From JANNWF01 sp052390415 (lineage in GTDB: Bacteria > Pseudomonadota > Gammaproteobacteria > Xanthomonadales > Xanthomonadaceae), in the NCBI GenBank assembly GCA_052390415.1, contig JBQTGY010000014.1, positions 1 to 26,670 of the forward strand: a stretch of DNA of 26,670 nucleotides, in the 5' to 3' direction. Made by a program: the position numbers and the translations under genes. The notes beneath the pieces are model-generated. The model had not been told where the DNA came from. It ran no database searches and saw nothing but the letters and a program-made list of their open reading frames with translations. Of this stretch, positions 1 through 8,984 are shown piece after piece. Positions within the stretch are counted from its first letter, which is position 1; each line of letters opens with the position of its first letter.

Positions 1-70
1 CTGTAGCAAAACGCTTTCTCCGGATTCCGCTGCGCGGCATTCAGGCAAAGTCGCAGCGAACAAACGCCCG

Positions 71-162
71 CTTCAAGGAGGGCGTCGCTCCTGCGACGCT
101 GCTTTTGGCGACTCCCCGTGCCGTGCAACAGCGGCCGCGCGGGAGCGCGGCCCTCCTTGAAG
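71..162. repeat. Inverted pair of REP-like palindromes
   Basis: Two palindromic units face each other. The outer 12 bases are exact inverse copies: CTTCAAGGAGGG at 71-82 and CCCTCCTTGAAG at 151-162. Inside, the left unit has a 7-bp stem GCGTCGC/GCGACGC with loop TCCT, and the right unit read on the minus strand has an 8-bp stem GGCCGCGC/GCGCGGCC with loop TCCC. The stems differ in sequence but each stays fully paired, which suggests selection on structure. The layout resembles REP doublets (BIMEs) of gammaproteobacteria; no named family is assigned. Confidence 0.75.
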
Positions 163-182
163 CAGTGCTGTTTCGGTGCTCA

Positions 183-350
183 CTAGTGGACTGTAACGGA
201 CAAATCGAAAGTAGCTCGCTCGGTCTGGGCGCGCGGGACGGGCTCCTCACTCCGCCAATAGCTTTGGCTATTGGCCTCGCTCCGGAGCGGCGTCCATCAC
301 GCCCATCCCCTCGCGATTCCACTTCCGCTTCATCCGTTACAGCCCACTAG
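183..350. mobile_element. MITE-like element with 18-bp inverted ends
   Basis: The left end CTAGTGGACTGTAACGGA (183-200) and the reverse complement of the right end (333-350) agree at 17 of 18 positions, and weaker similarity continues inwards for about 20 bases. CTAG stands at both outer edges and could be a 4-bp target duplication of the YTAR type used by some IS5-family elements; then the element proper is 187-346. The interior has a perfect 9-bp hairpin (GCCAATAGC, loop TTTG, 254-275) and the palindrome CGCTCCGGAGCG (278-289). It has no coding capacity. It lies just downstream of the phrB stop codon. Confidence 0.6.
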
Positions 351-357
351 CAGCCAA

Positions 358-1785
358 CTAAACCTTTTCGCGACTCGCCGAATATGCTGCCAAGGCCGCC
401 TCGCGACTTTCGCGCAAGTCGACGATGGGCTGGCGTGGATAAGACGGCGCCAAACGGGCGAGCGTGCCTGGATCGGTCCAAGGCGAGTGAATCAAGGCGT
501 TGGGCAAACTCGATAATTCCGGCACCCAGCGCCGCACATACGCGCCATCCGGATCAAACCGCTCACCTTGAGTCACCGGGTTGAAGATCCGGAAGTACGG
601 CGCCGCATCCGCACCGGTTCCAGCGGTCCATTGCCAGCCCTGAGTGTTGTTGGCCAAGTCCGCATCGACCAAGGTGTCCCAGAACCAGGCAGCGCCATGT
701 CGCCAGTGATAGCGAAGGTTTTTCGTCAGCAAGCTGGCAACGATCATGCGCACGCGGTTGTGCATCCAGCCGCTGTGCCAGAGTTCGCGCATGCCGGCAT
801 CGACAATCGGAATGCCGGTGCGACCTTTTTGCCAGGCAGCCAACAGATTGGGATCAGGATCGACCCAAGCAAAGTCACCAAAGTTGGGATTGAGGTCGGC
901 CTCCGCCGTGTGCGGAAAGTGATACAGCAGATGCACCGAAAACTCGCGCCAGCCGAGCTCACGAACGAAGTGATCGGCGTGCGCGCGCTGGCTCGGCGAG
1001 AATTCGATCTCGCGCAACGCATGTACGCACTGGCGCGGCGAAATCTCGCCGAAATGCAGGTGCGCCGACAAGCCAGACGTACCGGCGAGGTCAGGCCGAT
1101 TGCGATCATCGTGATAGCGAGCAACCGCCTCGTCGATGAAGCGATGCAAGCGTGCGTGAGCGCCCGCTTCACCCGGCGTCCAATGATTCCAGAATTCGGC
1201 ATCCCAGCCGAGGTTCGAGCGCAGTTTGAGCGCATCAATCGGCAACGATTCGAGCAGAGGCGGCGCAGGCAGCCTCGGCGGTGCGGCGCTGGGAGGTGCC
1301 AACACTTCCAGCTGAGCTGAGGCCGTGCGCCAGAATGGGGTGAACACCTTGTAAGGCGTGCCGCTGCCGGTTTGTACCGTCCACGGCTCACTTAGTTGAG
1401 CGGCATTGAAGCTCTCCACCACCACACCGACATCGCGCAATGCTTGCTTGATCGCCCCATCGCGCGCGCGGATCGCTGGCTCGTACAGCCGGTTCCAGAA
1501 CACAGCTTCTGCCGCACATTCGGCAATCAAGTCACGCAAGCAAGGCAAGCTCGCGCCCGCCCGAATCGTCAACTTCGAACCGCGCGTGCAGAGGTCATCA
1601 GCGAGTGCGCGCAGCGAGCGATCCAGCCACGCGTGGGAGGCGCCCCCGGGTTGCCAGGGGTGCTCTTCGGCGGGCGCATGGATGTAGACCGGCACCGGCA
1701 CAAAACCGCGCTCGATGGCCGCGTTCAAGGCGGGTTGATCGGCCAGGCGCAAATCGCGACGCAACCAGACGATGGCGTTGGCCAT
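358..1785 (-). CDS. phrB: Deoxyribodipyrimidine (CPD) photolyase
   Basis: This 475-residue protein uses blue light to split cyclobutane pyrimidine dimers in DNA. The N-terminus (IVWLRRDLRLADQPAL) is the photolyase alpha/beta domain that holds the antenna chromophore. The C-terminal half carries the FAD-binding domain: a GWREFSVHLL segment, the GIPIVDAGMRELW..GWMHNR stretch, and the DADLANNTQGWQW..TGAD motif near the flavin, followed by APYFRIFNP. Length matches class I bacterial photolyases (about 470). The ATG at 1785 puts the conserved W-L-R-R-D-L motif at the expected place. It is followed on the same strand only by repeats, and the gene upstream ends at 1953, so it is probably transcribed alone or by read-through. 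A cryptochrome-like role cannot be excluded by eye, but the sequence reads as a true CPD photolyase. Confidence 0.95.
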   Translation of the reverse strand: MANAIVWLRRDLRLADQPALNAAIERGFVPVPVYIHAPAEEHPWQPGGASHAWLDRSLRALADDLCTRGSKLTIRAGASLPCLRDLIAECAAEAVFWNRLYEPAIRARDGAIKQALRDVGVVVESFNAAQLSEPWTVQTGSGTPYKVFTPFWRTASAQLEVLAPPSAAPPRLPAPPLLESLPIDALKLRSNLGWDAEFWNHWTPGEAGAHARLHRFIDEAVARYHDDRNRPDLAGTSGLSAHLHFGEISPRQCVHALREIEFSPSQRAHADHFVRELGWREFSVHLLYHFPHTAEADLNPNFGDFAWVDPDPNLLAAWQKGRTGIPIVDAGMRELWHSGWMHNRVRMIVASLLTKNLRYHWRHGAAWFWDTLVDADLANNTQGWQWTAGTGADAAPYFRIFNPVTQGERFDPDGAYVRRWVPELSSLPNALIHSPWTDPGTLARLAPSYPRQPIVDLRESREAALAAYSASREKV

Positions 1786-1916
1786 CAGTCAATTGCCTCG
1801 TTGCCGACCGAGGTGGCACTGCGGGAATGCGTACACATGACAAGCCTGTCGCGAGGTGCGGGTCGCGCAGTGTGCCGCAGGCTACCGTCGTGCCCGGGTG
1901 AACTCGGGCCCAGGGC

Positions 1917-1945
1917 CTGTTGACAAAAACGAACCCGGTCAACAG
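1917..1945. other. Hairpin between TPR gene and phrB
   Basis: The arms CTGTTGAC (1917-1924) and GTCAACAG (1938-1945) pair perfectly around a 13-base loop, eight bases past the stop codon of the TPR gene on the minus strand. On that strand the T-run falls inside the loop and not after the stem, so this is not a classical intrinsic terminator. It may stabilise or end the upstream message. Confidence 0.4.
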
Positions 1946-1952
1946 ATCCGGA

Positions 1953-3026
1953 TCAGCCCGCCGCGTGGCCCCTTTGCATGTGCTCCCATTTGGTCTGGTA
2001 CGCCGCGCGTATGCGGCCTCCACTCAGCGCCTGAGCGCGCGAGATCGCGCGACTCGCGCCGTCCAGGTCACCGGCTTGAAGCAAAGCGCGCGCCAGCGCC
2101 GAATGAAAACGGTGCTCGCTGCGATGCCAGCGGATGGCCTGCTGATAATGCGTAATGGCCTGCTGCAGGTCACCTGTCTGCTCATACTCGCTGGCAAGCA
2201 GATAATGAAACAACGGGTCCTTTTTTTGCTCCAGCGAAAGTTGCTCTCGATAGTGCTGCGCACGCGTCGAATCACCCGAATCCAGCAGCAGACCGGCGAT
2301 GTTGTAAAGCGCACTGGTGTGATTGGAATCGAGCTCCAGCGCGCGCAGGTAGGCCGCTTCAGCCGCCGCCCGGTTGCCGGCGCGTTTGTGCAAGACCCCG
2401 GCATTGCTCCATTGCGCAGCGCTGGAGTCATCCAGGGCCAAGGCGCGCTCGATCTGTTGTTGACCCAGGGCAATGTCGCCTTGAGTCAACGCCGCGATCG
2501 CGAGGTTGTTGAAGTAGCGTGCCTGCAAGCGCTGCACGCTGATGCGCTGGGGCCTGAAGCGCGCGATGAAGGTGTCTCGCGCCATGTCGACGGTGAACTC
2601 TTTGTGGCCCGCTTTCACCCGCACATTGACATGACTGCTGCGAAACAAGGTGCCATCTTGCTCGCGCCACGCCAGCGTTTCGCGAATTTCCTGCGGATAG
2701 GCCTCGAGACCCGCCTCGCGTGCCAAAGCCAGAAACATGGCGCTGAACCCCAGGCAATTGGCGCGCCGCGTTGCCCACGATTCTGCGACCGTATGGGTCG
2801 CGTTTTCGTCGTAGACCATGCCGAGCCCATCCGCATCGAAAACGAACCCCATCAGACGCTCAAGGCGGGCCAAGGACGAGCCAGAGCCTGTCATCACCTC
2901 ATTCTCGAATCGCACCCGCATGTCGTCGGGTATGGCGAGCAGGTCGTCCGAGGCGTCGTCACCGGCCACAACAACGGCAGTCGTGGCGAAAAAAAGCATC
3001 AGCAATCGAAGCAGGCAGGCGAACAT
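1953..3026 (-). CDS. Secreted transglutaminase-like/TPR protein
   Basis: The ATG at 3026 is chosen because GGAGG sits seven bases upstream and the protein then opens with a signal peptide (hydrophobic residues 3-20, ending VVAG). The 357-residue product has two parts. Residues about 50-165 resemble a transglutaminase-like fold, with a candidate Cys-His-Asp triad in family order: C91 (NCLGF), H132 (SHVNV) and D147 (TVDMA). Residues about 170-345 form tetratricopeptide repeats, for example FNNLAIAALTQGD, WSNAGVLHKRAGN and YNIAGLLLDSGD. This architecture is known from exported gammaproteobacterial proteins of undefined role; the enzyme half may be a protease or act on peptide bonds in the envelope. 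Substrate and partners are unknown. It lies between malQ and phrB on the same strand with its own candidate promoter. Confidence 0.85.
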   Translation of the reverse strand: MFACLLRLLMLFFATTAVVVAGDDASDDLLAIPDDMRVRFENEVMTGSGSSLARLERLMGFVFDADGLGMVYDENATHTVAESWATRRANCLGFSAMFLALAREAGLEAYPQEIRETLAWREQDGTLFRSSHVNVRVKAGHKEFTVDMARDTFIARFRPQRISVQRLQARYFNNLAIAALTQGDIALGQQQIERALALDDSSAAQWSNAGVLHKRAGNRAAAEAAYLRALELDSNHTSALYNIAGLLLDSGDSTRAQHYREQLSLEQKKDPLFHYLLASEYEQTGDLQQAITHYQQAIRWHRSEHRFHSALARALLQAGDLDGASRAISRAQALSGGRIRAAYQTKWEHMQRGHAAG

Positions 3027-3070
3027 CACACGTCCTCCTTCACTCAGCGGCGGCACGTCGCTCCGCGCTC

Positions 3071-3109
3071 AGTATAGTCCCGAGTGCCAGCCCAACATCG
3101 CGCATGTTG
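3071..3109 (-). promoter_or_regulatory. Candidate promoter with palindrome over -35
   Basis: On the minus strand TATACT (3076-3071) is a good -10 hexamer about 45 bases before the ATG of the TPR gene. No good TTGACA-like -35 exists. Instead an inverted repeat CAACAT-N5-ATGTTG (3093-3109) covers the -35 position, as an operator for an activator or repressor might. This is inferred from spacing only. Confidence 0.35.
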
Positions 3110-3147
3110 CCCGCCGCAGGTGATCCTGCACCCACCGCCCTTTCGGT

Positions 3148-4668
3148 TCAGTTCAGCCCAAGTTTTTCCATCCCCGCCCGCCCGCTGCCCGCTGAAATCA
3201 TCCCCAGTACGCGTGCAGGCTCCGCATCGAGCATGTCCCAGGTAAAGCGCCACACCCAGTTTTGCCCGTTCATGGTGCCGGGCGTGTTCATGCGGTGGCT
3301 CGCGGGCAGACCGAGCACGTCTTGCAGCGGGAAAACGGCGACATTGGCTACTGAATTGCAGCAAGCGCGGATCATGGCCCAGTGGATGTCGTGTTCACCG
3401 GCGGCGAGATAGGTGCCGGCGTAAGCACGCTCGCGTGCCGTAGCAGTGTCCCACCAGCCGCGCACGGTGTCGTTGTCGTGGGTACCGGTATAGGCGACAA
3501 AATTGATGCCCCAGTTGTGCGGCAGGAACTCGTCGTTGGCATCGGAGCCAAATCCGAACTGCAGGATCTTCATGCCGGGGAAGTCGAAGCCATCACGCAG
3601 CTCAACCACGTCGGGCGTGATCAGCCCCAGGTCCTCGGCGACGATCGGTAGTTCACCGAGTTGGCGCAGAATCGAATCGAACAAGGCGCGACCCGGACCC
3701 GGCACCCACGCGCCTTGTTCGGCGGTCGGGCAGCTCGCAGGAATTTCGTAGTACGCAGCAAAACCGCGGAAATGATCAATCCGGAACACGTCGACCTGAT
3801 GCAGTGCGCGACGCAGACGCGCTGCCCACCATGCATAGTCTTCCGCTGCCATTCTGTCCCAACGGTACAACGGGTTTCCCCAACGCTGACCGGTGGGCGC
3901 CATCGAATCGGGTGGACAACCCGCGACCACCGTGGGTTGGTAATTCTCGTCAAGAAAATAGAGGTCGGGCCGCGCCCAGCAGTCAGCGCTGTGATGGGCG
4001 ATGAAAATCGGCAAGTCACCCATGATCGCCACGCCATGCGCGTTGGCGTATTGCTTCAGTGCCACGGCCTGGGTGTCGAAACACCACTGCACGAAACACC
4101 AGAAACGGATTTCGGCAGCGTGTTGCAGCCGCGCGGATTGCAGCCCAGCTGCCTCACGATCTCGTAAATCGGCAGGCCATGCCCACCAGGGATCACCTGC
4201 GTGCGCGGTCTCCAAAGCCATGAACAAGGCATAGTCGTCCAGCCAGTCGGCTTGCTCCGCGCACCATTTGGAAAAGTCGGCAAGTTCGGTTGCGGTGGCC
4301 TGACGCTGAAAGCCTGCCTCCGCGAGCCTGAGCTGTTCCAGCCGCCACGGTTCGACGTGATAAAAATCGGCACGCTGGCGTGTGAATCCGCGCTCGGGTA
4401 GTTGCGGCGTGGGCAGCCAGCCGGCAGCGATCAAGGGCTCCAGCGCCACCATCAGCGGACTGCCGGCAAAGGCCGACACGCTTTGATAGGGCGAGTTGCC
4501 CGGCCCGATCGGATTGGTCGGCAGCCATTGCCAGATGCGTTGACCCGCACTTGCCAACCAATCGACAAAGCGAAACGCATCCGGGCCAAAATCGCCGATG
4601 CCATGTGGGCCGGGCAGCGAGGTGAGGTGCAGCAAAACGCCCGCGCTGCGCTGATGAAGATCAATCAC
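3148..4668 (-). CDS. malQ: 4-alpha-glucanotransferase (amylomaltase)
   Basis: GH77 enzyme of 506 residues that transfers maltosyl and longer units between maltodextrins, releasing glucose and lengthening short chains so that GlgP can use them. The N-terminus RSAGVLLHLTSLPGPHGIGD is characteristic. The expected catalytic residues are present: D298 (VFRIDHFRG), E345 (IVAEDLG) and D398 (GTHDND). Length matches the short bacterial and plant-type amylomaltases (about 500) and not the longer E. coli form (about 690). The start is GTG at 4668; the ATG at 4684 is out of frame, and a GTG start leaves six residues before the conserved motif. It lies 27 bases after glgX and is probably the last gene of the glgP-glgB-glgX-malQ operon. 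It is cytoplasmic. Confidence 0.96.
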   Translation of the reverse strand: MIDLHQRSAGVLLHLTSLPGPHGIGDFGPDAFRFVDWLASAGQRIWQWLPTNPIGPGNSPYQSVSAFAGSPLMVALEPLIAAGWLPTPQLPERGFTRQRADFYHVEPWRLEQLRLAEAGFQRQATATELADFSKWCAEQADWLDDYALFMALETAHAGDPWWAWPADLRDREAAGLQSARLQHAAEIRFWCFVQWCFDTQAVALKQYANAHGVAIMGDLPIFIAHHSADCWARPDLYFLDENYQPTVVAGCPPDSMAPTGQRWGNPLYRWDRMAAEDYAWWAARLRRALHQVDVFRIDHFRGFAAYYEIPASCPTAEQGAWVPGPGRALFDSILRQLGELPIVAEDLGLITPDVVELRDGFDFPGMKILQFGFGSDANDEFLPHNWGINFVAYTGTHDNDTVRGWWDTATARERAYAGTYLAAGEHDIHWAMIRACCNSVANVAVFPLQDVLGLPASHRMNTPGTMNGQNWVWRFTWDMLDAEPARVLGMISAGSGRAGMEKLGLN

Positions 4669-4695
4669 GAGGTAGGTCCACCATGTTCAAGTCAC

Positions 4696-6801
4696 TCATA
4701 CGGATGGCTCGGCGTTGGGTTCGCTGCGCAGCAGCAGCAATGAGCGGGCGGGTGCCAGCAATGATTGGCTCGACGGCGACGAATCCGTCGCATTGGCCGC
4801 ACTGCTATCGAGCAGCAGCTGCCACTCGCCAGGTGTCAGCCCGAAACGGACGGGATGCGCTTCGGGGTTGAAGATCAGCAGCAGCTGCGGCACTGCGCAG
4901 TCCGGCGCGAACAGCTGGCAAGCAAAAGCGAGTTGGCCACTCTCGTTCCAGTCGTGCACATGCATGGGCTGACCGCTGGGGCTCAACCAGAGAATGCTGG
5001 CCTCACCCGGCCTGCCAGGGTAGTTGGCAAACCAGCGGTCGTGGCGCAACAACGGCTCGGAGCGACGCAGCCGCAACAACTCGGCCACCAGTTGTACGGT
5101 GTCGGGCTCGGCGGTTTCCCAATCGATCCAGCCCAGCGGACTGTCTTGGCAGTAGGCGTTGTTGTTGCCACCCTGACTGTTGCCCAACTCGTCGCCGGCG
5201 TACAACATCGGCGTGCCCTGAGCCAGCAACACAGTCGCCAGCAGCGCGCGACGCACACGGCGGCGCGCATCCACGATCAGCGGATCGGCGCTCGGTCCTT
5301 CGAAGCCGAAGTTGGCGCAAATCTCGTTGTCGCGGCCATCGCGATTCTGCTCACCGTTGAAGTGATTGTGCTTGCCTGAATAACTGACCACATCGGCCAA
5401 GGTGAAGCCGTCGTGGGCGCTGACGAAGTTGATGCTGGCGCCGGGGCGACGACGGCCGTGGTGGAACAAATCGCTGGACGCGGTGAAGCGGCGCGCAAAC
5501 TCGCCGCGAGTCACTCCGCGCTGCAACCAATAGCTGCGCGCGGCGTCGCGGAAACGGTCGTTCCAGTCGAGAAATCCGGCCGGAAAGCGGCCCGCCTGAT
5601 AGCCATCCGGGCCGCCATCCCAAGGCTCGGCGATCAAGCGTGCATGCGCCAGCACTGGATCCTGGCGCAGCGCTACGAAGAACGCGGCGTCGGGGTCAAA
5701 GCCTTGTTTGCCGCGCCCGAGAACGGGTGCCAAGTCAAAACGAAAGCCATCGATGCCCATCACCTCGACCCAATAACGCAGGCAGTCCAGCACGAACTGG
5801 GTGACTCGCGGATGCGCCACACTCAGGGTATTGCCGCAATGGCTGTAGTTCTCGCAGCGGCTGGGATCGTCGGCCTTCAGCCAATACCAGCTGGCATTGT
5901 CGAGACCGCGAAAACTGATGGTCGGCCCTGCCTCGCTGCCCTCGGCGGTGTGATTGAAAACGACGTCGATCACGACTTCAAAACCATGCTCGTGCAAGGT
6001 CGCCACCATTTGCCGAAACTCTTCGCGAGTCGCGGTCGGATTGTCGCGATGGCTGCTCAGTCGTGGCTCGGCGCAGAAGAATCCCAGCGTGTTGTAGCCC
6101 CAATAATTCGCCAGTCCGCGCTGGGCCAACAACGGTTCATCGAGGCTGTAGTGCACCGGCAACAACGACAAGGTCGTCACCCCAAGCTTCTGCAAATGCG
6201 CAAGGGCCGCAGGATGCGCGAGGCCGGCGTAGGTGCCGCGCAGTGCCGCGGGCACACCCGGCAAGGTCTTGGTGAAGCCTTTGACGTGCACCTCGTAAAT
6301 CACCACATCCCTGGCGAGGTGATGCGGGCGATTGAGCACGCCGGGTGCGACTGAATCGGGCTCGGTGACGCGCGCCTTCAAGGCATGCAAGGCATTGTCA
6401 CGCGCATCGAAGGAACGCGTGCCATCGGGATGCGCCAAGCTGTAGCCGTGGTGTTCGTCGTACCAGACAAAGTGGCCGATGATTTCGCGGGCGTAGGGAT
6501 CGAGTAGCAGCTTGTTGGCGTTGAAGCGATGACCGGCGTCGGGCGCGTACGGGCCGTGAGCACGCAAACCGTATACCAGTCCGCTGCTCAGGCCCGGCAG
6601 CAAACAATGAAATACGCCATCGGTCGGGCCGAACATGGGGTAGCGCTTGAGTTCGCGCACACCGCCTGCATCGAATACACATGCTTCCATGCGCTCGGCA
6701 TGCTCGGAAAACACCGCAATATTGATGCCGCCGTCGACCACATGCGCACCAAAAGGAATGGCGCGGCCAGGCAACGGTTGCAGTGGCAGGCGAACCGTCA
6801 T
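4696..6801 (-). CDS. glgX: Glycogen debranching enzyme GlgX
   Basis: GH13 isoamylase-type enzyme of 701 residues that cuts alpha-1,6 branches from glycogen limit dextrins left by phosphorylase. An N-terminal CBM48-like domain (about 10-130) precedes the catalytic barrel (about 165-560). Visible motifs are FNHTAEG (282-288), D356 in GFRFDLAPV (nucleophile), E392 in LIAEPWD (acid/base) and D464 in SAHDGF (third carboxylate). Length agrees with GlgX (about 660-720). The ATG at 6801 overlaps the glgB stop in the four bases ATGA, so translation is probably coupled. The C-terminal beta domain contains WLSPSGQPMHVHDWNE. A maltodextrin isoamylase is the alternative, but gene order favours GlgX. Confidence 0.96.
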   Translation of the reverse strand: MTVRLPLQPLPGRAIPFGAHVVDGGINIAVFSEHAERMEACVFDAGGVRELKRYPMFGPTDGVFHCLLPGLSSGLVYGLRAHGPYAPDAGHRFNANKLLLDPYAREIIGHFVWYDEHHGYSLAHPDGTRSFDARDNALHALKARVTEPDSVAPGVLNRPHHLARDVVIYEVHVKGFTKTLPGVPAALRGTYAGLAHPAALAHLQKLGVTTLSLLPVHYSLDEPLLAQRGLANYWGYNTLGFFCAEPRLSSHRDNPTATREEFRQMVATLHEHGFEVVIDVVFNHTAEGSEAGPTISFRGLDNASWYWLKADDPSRCENYSHCGNTLSVAHPRVTQFVLDCLRYWVEVMGIDGFRFDLAPVLGRGKQGFDPDAAFFVALRQDPVLAHARLIAEPWDGGPDGYQAGRFPAGFLDWNDRFRDAARSYWLQRGVTRGEFARRFTASSDLFHHGRRRPGASINFVSAHDGFTLADVVSYSGKHNHFNGEQNRDGRDNEICANFGFEGPSADPLIVDARRRVRRALLATVLLAQGTPMLYAGDELGNSQGGNNNAYCQDSPLGWIDWETAEPDTVQLVAELLRLRRSEPLLRHDRWFANYPGRPGEASILWLSPSGQPMHVHDWNESGQLAFACQLFAPDCAVPQLLLIFNPEAHPVRFGLTPGEWQLLLDSSAANATDSSPSSQSLLAPARSLLLLRSEPNAEPSV

Positions 6802-8984
6802 GCCGGCACCAGAAACAAGGTGGCCAATGGCGGCAGATCAAGCAGCAGCGAGTGCGAGTGACCGTGCGCGACCACCGCCTCGGTAGCCATCGGCGCGGCG
6901 CCATTGCCCAGATCGCTGCCGCCGTAGAACTGCGAATCAGTATTCAGGGCTTCGCGCCACTTGGCATGTGGACCGAAGTGGCCTGGATCAGGCACACCGA
7001 TTCGATAAGCTGACCGTGGCACCGGCGTGAAGTTGCAGATCACCAACGCGCACCCCCCGTCGCCGTCAAGACGCGCCCATGCAAACACCGCATGGGCCTC
7101 GTCATTGGCCTCGATCCACTCGAACCCTGCGGCCTCGCAATCCAACCGATGCAGGGCCGGCGTGTCGCGATACAGTCGATTGAGGTCACCAATCAAGCGC
7201 TGCATTCCGGCGTGCCGCGGATGATTCAACAGGTCCCACGGCAACGGTTGCCGATGATCCCATTCAGTGGTTTGCGCAAACTCCTGACCCATGAACAGAA
7301 GCTTCTTGCCGGGATGGCCCCACATGAAGCCGTAGTAGGCGCGCAGGTTGGCAAACCGCTGCCACTCGTCGCCTGGCATCTTGCCCAGCATCGAGCCCTT
7401 GCCGTGCACCACTTCGTCGTGACTGATGGGCAGGATGAAGTTCTCGCTGAAGGCGTACGCCAAGCCGAACCGAACCAGCTCGTGATGCCAACGCCGGTGC
7501 ACCGGGTCCTGCTGGATGTAGCGCAGGGTGTCGTTCATCCAGCCCATAGTCCCTTTGTAGTGGAAGCCGAGGCCACCGGCATTAACGGGTGTGCAGACGC
7601 CTGGAAACGCGGTCGATTCTTCGGCCGCAGTAATGCTGCCCGGCGCCAAGGCACCCGCTTCGATGTTGATCTGTTGCAGCAGCGAAATGGCTTCCAGATT
7701 TTCGCGGCCGCCATGCACGTTTGGCAGCCATTGCCCCGCCTCGCGCGAGTAGTCGCGATACAGCATCGATGCCACCGCATCCACGCGCAGCCCATCAATG
7801 CCACGTTCCAGCCAATACAGCGCGCTGCCAGCCAGAAAACTGCGGACTTCGGTGCGACCGAAGTTGTAGATCAGGGTGTTCCAGTCGCGATGAAAACCCT
7901 CGCGCGGATCGGCGTATTCATACAACGCGCTGCCGTCGAACTGCGCCATGCCAAACGGATCGGATGGAAAGTGGGCCGGCACCCAATCAATCAACAGTCC
8001 AAGACCGCGTGCGTGACAGGCATCGACAAAGCGCTCGAAGCCGCCGATGTCTCCAAAACGCGCGCTGGAGGCATACAAACCCAGGGTCTGGTAACCCCAG
8101 GAACCATCAAATGGATGCTCCGTGATGGGCATCAATTCGATGTGGGTGAAGCCGAGGCTGGCGGCATAGTCGGGCAGGCTGTTGGCGAGCGCGTCCCAAT
8201 CCGGAAATTGCGAATTGCTCAGACGCTTCCAACTCGCTGGGTGAACTTCATAAATGCTGATGGGTGCTTGTCTGACATTTGCTGCAGCGCGATCCGGCGG
8301 CAACGACCGACGCGTTGGCAAGGCAGCGACGCGACTGGCATTTTCAGGCCGCAGCTGCGCGCTGCGTGCATACGGATCGGCCTTCAGCGATAGCACTTCC
8401 CCATCCGCGCCCACCAGTTCGAACTTATAGAGTTCGCCGACCGCGATATGCGGGACAAAAATCTCCCACACGCCGGCTGCGTGGCGCAGTCGCATGGCAT
8501 GCCGACGACCATCCCAGCCATTGAATCCGCCAACAACGCTGACGCGACGCGCATTCGGTGCCCACAGCGCGAAACGAACACCCTCGACGCCGTTGATGCT
8601 CATGGGATGCGCGCCAAGCAAATCCCACGGTCGCGTCAGCCGACCTTCGCTGAGCGCCAACAACTGGGCATCTTCCAGCTGCGGACCAAACGCGTAGGCA
8701 TCAGCCACATCAGCGGCATCGCCACTGTTCCAACGCACGCGCAGCCGGTAGTCAAAACGCTTGCGTCGCCGCGGCATGCTTGCCTCAAACACGCCATCGG
8801 CATTCCGGCGAATCAGCGGCGTGACTGGCAACCCGCTCGCCTGATCAACTACCTCGACCGCCTCGGCATTGGGCAACAAGGCACGCACCCACCAGCGGCC
8901 ATCCACTTGGTGCATGCCAAGCACAGCGAATGGATCGCCGTGCCGCGCCGCCAGTAGTGCATCGATGGCGCTGGCTTCAAGCAT
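6798..8984 (-). CDS. glgB: 1,4-alpha-glucan branching enzyme
   Basis: GH13 branching enzyme that introduces alpha-1,6 links into glycogen. The ATG at 8984 gives exactly 728 residues, the E. coli GlgB length, and begins MLEASAIDALLAARHGDPFAV. A GTG at 9038 would add 18 residues and lies deep inside glgP, so it was not chosen. An N-terminal module (about 1-110) and CBM48 (about 115-225, FALWAPNARRVSVVGGFNGW) precede the barrel. Catalytic residues are D402 (GLRVDAVASMLY), E455 (TAAEESTAFPGV) and D523 (PISHDEVVHGKGS). The start overlaps the glgP stop by eight bases (ATGCTTGA) and the stop overlaps the glgX start, so the three genes are translated as one unit. No clear Shine-Dalgarno precedes the ATG, as expected for coupling. 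Confidence 0.97.
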   Translation of the reverse strand: MLEASAIDALLAARHGDPFAVLGMHQVDGRWWVRALLPNAEAVEVVDQASGLPVTPLIRRNADGVFEASMPRRRKRFDYRLRVRWNSGDAADVADAYAFGPQLEDAQLLALSEGRLTRPWDLLGAHPMSINGVEGVRFALWAPNARRVSVVGGFNGWDGRRHAMRLRHAAGVWEIFVPHIAVGELYKFELVGADGEVLSLKADPYARSAQLRPENASRVAALPTRRSLPPDRAAANVRQAPISIYEVHPASWKRLSNSQFPDWDALANSLPDYAASLGFTHIELMPITEHPFDGSWGYQTLGLYASSARFGDIGGFERFVDACHARGLGLLIDWVPAHFPSDPFGMAQFDGSALYEYADPREGFHRDWNTLIYNFGRTEVRSFLAGSALYWLERGIDGLRVDAVASMLYRDYSREAGQWLPNVHGGRENLEAISLLQQINIEAGALAPGSITAAEESTAFPGVCTPVNAGGLGFHYKGTMGWMNDTLRYIQQDPVHRRWHHELVRFGLAYAFSENFILPISHDEVVHGKGSMLGKMPGDEWQRFANLRAYYGFMWGHPGKKLLFMGQEFAQTTEWDHRQPLPWDLLNHPRHAGMQRLIGDLNRLYRDTPALHRLDCEAAGFEWIEANDEAHAVFAWARLDGDGGCALVICNFTPVPRSAYRIGVPDPGHFGPHAKWREALNTDSQFYGGSDLGNGAAPMATEAVVAHGHSHSLLLDLPPLATLFLVPA

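Noticed and set aside
1920..3077. Plus-strand frame of 385 codons opposite the TPR gene
   Set aside because: It has no recognisable domains and lies antisense to a gene with a signal peptide, ribosome site and conserved motifs.
3116..3129. Small hairpin GCAGG-TGAT-CCTGC after malQ as a terminator
   Set aside because: The stem is only five pairs and no T-run follows on the minus strand.
7092..8393. Long plus-strand frame opposite glgB
   Set aside because: A GC-rich shadow of glgB with low-complexity sequence and no family resemblance.
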